Assembly (NCBI GenBank): GCA_019416265.1
Contig: DXXQ01000241.1
Location: 1-9,039, forward strand
DNA length: 9,039 nt
Reading direction: 5' to 3'
Origin: Clostridiales bacterium
GTDB taxonomy: Bacteria > Bacillota > Clostridia > Lachnospirales > Lachnospiraceae
Below, piece by piece: positions 6,977-9,039 of this stretch. The position numbers and the translations under genes are program-made. The notes below the pieces were generated by a model. The model saw only the letters and a list, made by a program, of their open reading frames with translations, made no database searches and was not told where the DNA came from. Position 1 is the stretch's first letter. Each line of letters starts with the position of its first letter.

Positions 6977-7282
6977 ATGTACGCAATTATTGCAACAGGT
7001 GGTAAACAGTACAAAGTTGCTGAAGGCGACGTAATCAGAGTTGAGAAACTCGGTGTTGAAGCTGGTGAAACCGTAACTTTTGACAATGTTATTGCTGTAA
7101 GCAACGACGGTTTAAAAGTTGGAGAAGATGTGAAAGATGCCAGTGTTACCGCTTCTGTAGTTGAAAATGGTAAAGCTAAAAAAGTTATCGTTTACAAATA
7201 CAAAAGAAAAACTGGATATCACAAGAAAAACGGTCATAGACAGCAGTACACTAAAGTAAAAATCGAAAAGATCAATGCTTAA
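6977..7282 (+). CDS. rplU: 50S ribosomal protein L21
   Basis: L21 binds 23S rRNA in the large subunit. The 101 residues begin MYAIIATGGKQYKV and end in the basic KKNGHRQQYTKVKIEKI segment; both ends and the length match the bacterial L21 family. A strong ribosome binding site and the L21-type leader precede it. It is the first gene of rplU-prp-rpmA, with prp 12 bases downstream. Codon choice is visibly AT-richer than in the genes upstream (GTT, AAA, GAA), as expected for a highly expressed ribosomal gene. Confidence 0.97.
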   Translation: MYAIIATGGKQYKVAEGDVIRVEKLGVEAGETVTFDNVIAVSNDGLKVGEDVKDASVTASVVENGKAKKVIVYKYKRKTGYHKKNGHRQQYTKVKIEKINA

Positions 7283-7294
7283 TCTGGTGTCATT

Positions 7295-7615
7295 ATGATT
7301 ACAATTACAGTTAAGAAGAGAAAAGGAAATTATCTGGAATTTGAATCAAAGGGACATGCAGGCTACGCAGAGGAAGGACAGGATATTATCTGTGCCGCTG
7401 TGTCTGTGTTGGTGATCAATACAGTGAATTCCCTTGAGTCATTCACAGAGGATCAATTTGAAGCGCAGGAACGCGACGGTTATGTTTCTTTCCGGTTTAC
7501 AGCTCCGGTTACAGAGAAGGGGAAACTTCTCATGGATTCCCTTGTTCTCGGATTAACAGAAATTGAGCATAGTTATAAGAATCGATATTTGACAGTAAAA
7601 GTCAAGGAGGTGTAA
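7295..7615 (+). CDS. prp: Ribosomal-processing cysteine protease Prp
   Basis: Prp (YsxB family) removes the N-terminal extension of L27 in Firmicutes and some relatives, a step shown to be essential in Staphylococcus aureus. The 106-residue protein has the expected catalytic pair: His21 in GHAGYAEEGQD and Cys33 in DIICAAVS. Length and position between rplU and rpmA are typical. The ribosome binding site is weak (GGTG at about 7286-7289, ahead of ATG 7295), in contrast to the strong sites of both ribosomal genes beside it, which would suit a catalytic protein needed in lower amounts. The stop codon lies four bases before rpmA, so coupled translation is likely. Confidence 0.95.
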   Translation: MITITVKKRKGNYLEFESKGHAGYAEEGQDIICAAVSVLVINTVNSLESFTEDQFEAQERDGYVSFRFTAPVTEKGKLLMDSLVLGLTEIEHSYKNRYLTVKVKEV

Positions 7616-7619
7616 CAAC

Positions 7620-7649
7620 ATGATGAAAATGAACCTTCAGTTATTCGCA
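7620..7649 (+). other. Prp-cleaved propeptide of L27
   Basis: The first ten residues, MMKMNLQLFA, match the Firmicutes pattern in which Prp cuts after (L/F)FA. Cleavage here would leave mature L27 starting HKKGVGS. The motif is visible; the cut is inferred from work on S. aureus L27. Confidence 0.85.
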
Positions 7650-7907
7650 CATAAAAAAGGTGTTGGTTCTACAAAGAACGGCCGTGACTCCGAGTCTAAG
7701 AGATTAGGTGCGAAAAGAGCAGATGGACAGTTCGTTAAAGCTGGAAATATTCTTTACAGACAGCGTGGAACAAAAATTCACCCAGGTGAAAATGTAGGCT
7801 GTGGTAAAGATTACACATTATTTGCACTTACAGATGGTGTAGTAAGATTCACCAGAAAAGGACGCGATAAGAAACAGGTTTCTATCGTTCCGGTAGAGGC
7901 AGAATAA
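7620..7907 (+). CDS. rpmA: 50S ribosomal protein L27 (with cleavable N-terminal extension)
   Basis: L27 lies near the peptidyl-transferase centre, its N-terminus reaching toward the tRNA ends. The 95 residues include the family signature KKGVGSTKNGRDSESKRLG and the RQRGTKIHPGENVG block. The N-terminus MMKMNLQLFA is the Firmicutes extension, which must be removed by Prp, encoded immediately upstream. AAGGAGGTG at 7604-7612 lies seven bases before ATG 7620; ATG 7623 is a second possible start that would remove one residue. It is the last gene of the operon, as a terminator follows. Confidence 0.97.
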   Translation: MMKMNLQLFAHKKGVGSTKNGRDSESKRLGAKRADGQFVKAGNILYRQRGTKIHPGENVGCGKDYTLFALTDGVVRFTRKGRDKKQVSIVPVEAE

Positions 7908-7925
7908 TTAGCAGTTAAGTGGGAG

Positions 7926-7962
7926 GGCTTCAAATCTAATTAAGGTTTGGAGCCTTTCTTTT
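7926..7962 (+). terminator. Intrinsic terminator after rpmA
   Basis: GGCTTCAAATC (7926-7936) pairs with GGTTTGGAGCC (7944-7954) over 11 pairs, two of them G-U, around the loop TAATTAA. TTTCTTTT follows. It would end the rplU-prp-rpmA transcript, fully or in part, and so separate ribosomal protein expression from obgE. Confidence 0.85.
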
Positions 7963-8008
7963 GATAAAGCAGGTATAAACAGAGCAGAGAAAGAATCGAG
8001 GTGTCAAC

Positions 8009-9039
8009 ATGTTTGCAGACAGAGCGAAAATTTGGATCCGCTCCGGTAAGGGCGGAGACGGTCACGTTAGTTTCCGCAGAGAGCTTTATGTTCCCAACGG
8101 TGGTCCTGACGGCGGCGACGGCGGCCGTGGGGGCAATGTGATCTTCGAGGTCGATGAAGGCCAGAACACCCTGGGCGACTATCGACACAAAAGAAAATAT
8201 AAAGCGGAAGACGGCAAAGAGGGCGGTAAGAAGCGCTGCCACGGCGCCGACGGCAAGGATATTGTATTAAAGGTTCCCGAGGGAACTGTTATCATGGAAG
8301 CAGAGTCACGCAAAGTTATTGCTGACATGTCCGGAGATAACAAAAGACAGATCATCTTAAAAGGCGGCAACGGCGGCAAGGGAAATATGCACTATGCCAC
8401 AGCAACAATGCAGGTTCCCAAATATGCACAGCCCGGACAGCCCGCCCAGGAGCTTGAGGTTCTTCTTGAGCTTAAGGTAATTGCGGATGTGGGACTGGTA
8501 GGTTTCCCCAATGTAGGAAAGTCCACCTTCCTCTCCCGGGTGACCAATGCACAGCCGAAAATTGCCAATTATCATTTCACCACCTTAAGCCCCAATCTGG
8601 GTGTGGTAGATACAGAAAACGGCGGTTTCGTCATCGCGGATATCCCGGGACTCATCGAAGGTGCCTCCGAAGGTGTGGGACTTGGTCATGAATTCCTTCG
8701 CCACATCGAAAGAACCCGTGTGATCATCCACATTGTAGACGCAGCATCCACAGAAGGCCGTGACCCAATCGATGATATTTACAAAATAAATAAAGAGCTG
8801 GAAGCCTATAATCCTGAGATTGCCGCAAGACCTCAGGTGATCGCAGCCAATAAGATTGACTGTATTTTTGACGGAGAAGACGATCCTGTGGAAAAAATCC
8901 GTAGGGAATTTGAGCCGAAAGGCATTGAAGTATACCCCATTTCCGCAGTGAGCGGTCAGGGCGTAAGAGAGCTTTTGTTCCATGTAAAAGAGCTTCTGGA
9001 TAACTGCGAACGTGAGCCGATCGTATTTGAACAGGAATT
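8009..9039 (+). CDS. obgE: GTPase Obg (3' partial)
   Basis: Obg is an essential ribosome-associated GTPase involved in 50S assembly and stress signalling. The first 343 residues are visible and the frame runs off the end of the window. The glycine-rich Obg fold is at about 1-158 (GGPDGGDGGRGGN at 31-43). The G domain has the P-loop GFPNVGKST (165-173), the switch I region FTTLSPNLG (from 190), DIPG (211-214), NKID (281-284) and SAVSGQG (from 312). A C-terminal OCT domain, common in Firmicutes Obg, would lie beyond the window. GAGGTG at 7998-8003, five bases before the ATG, supports the start. A terminator lies between it and rpmA, and no clear promoter was found in the remaining 46 bases, so expression may depend on readthrough or on a weak promoter. 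Confidence 0.96.
   Translation, partial: MFADRAKIWIRSGKGGDGHVSFRRELYVPNGGPDGGDGGRGGNVIFEVDEGQNTLGDYRHKRKYKAEDGKEGGKKRCHGADGKDIVLKVPEGTVIMEAESRKVIADMSGDNKRQIILKGGNGGKGNMHYATATMQVPKYAQPGQPAQELEVLLELKVIADVGLVGFPNVGKSTFLSRVTNAQPKIANYHFTTLSPNLGVVDTENGGFVIADIPGLIEGASEGVGLGHEFLRHIERTRVIIHIVDAASTEGRDPIDDIYKINKELEAYNPEIAARPQVIAANKIDCIFDGEDDPVEKIRREFEPKGIEVYPISAVSGQGVRELLFHVKELLDNCEREPIVFEQE

Noticed and set aside
8585..8983. Reverse-strand open frame of 132 codons opposite obgE
   Set aside because: It covers the conserved G domain of Obg on the other strand; no independent support.
1..9039. CRISPR arrays, tRNA genes, insertion sequences
   Set aside because: No regularly spaced direct repeats, cloverleaf-like segments, transposase motifs or terminal inverted repeats were seen on either strand.

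Overview
The window looks like a Gram-positive Clostridia chromosome, most likely Lachnospiraceae. This is inferred from the gene order (radical SAM protein, DUF2344 protein, RNase E/G, rplU, prp, rpmA, obgE), from strong AGGAGG-type ribosome binding sites, from the L27 N-terminal extension typical of Firmicutes, and from an LPxTG-type surface protein. All recognised genes are on the + strand and density is high; no intergenic gap exceeds about 135 bases. No tRNA, rRNA, CRISPR array or mobile element was seen.

Left part (1-1531): the C-terminal 478 residues of a large sortase-anchored surface protein. It has three diverged repeat units, a SpaA/Cna-B-like domain, an LPFTG signal, a membrane segment and a short tail. 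A convincing intrinsic terminator follows. Middle part (1555-6845): miaB (tRNA methylthiotransferase), a 75-base gap holding a perfect 16-base palindrome, then three overlapping genes: a TIGR03960-type radical SAM protein with a B12-binding-like N-terminus, a TIGR03936/DUF2344 protein and an RNase E/G-family ribonuclease that ends before the zinc-link. The overlaps suggest translational coupling.

Right part (6842-9039): a promoter and an L21-type leader precede rplU (L21), prp (the cysteine protease that trims L27) and rpmA (L27 with its cleavable extension). A strong terminator-like hairpin follows, then obgE, which runs off the window. The theme from miaB onward is RNA and ribosome function: tRNA modification, RNA processing, ribosomal proteins and a ribosome-associated GTPase.

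The least understood part is the radical SAM/DUF2344 pair. It is a widely conserved family pair with no function known to me, and its tight coupling to an RNase is the best lead here. Nothing in the window clearly amounts to a wholly new system.
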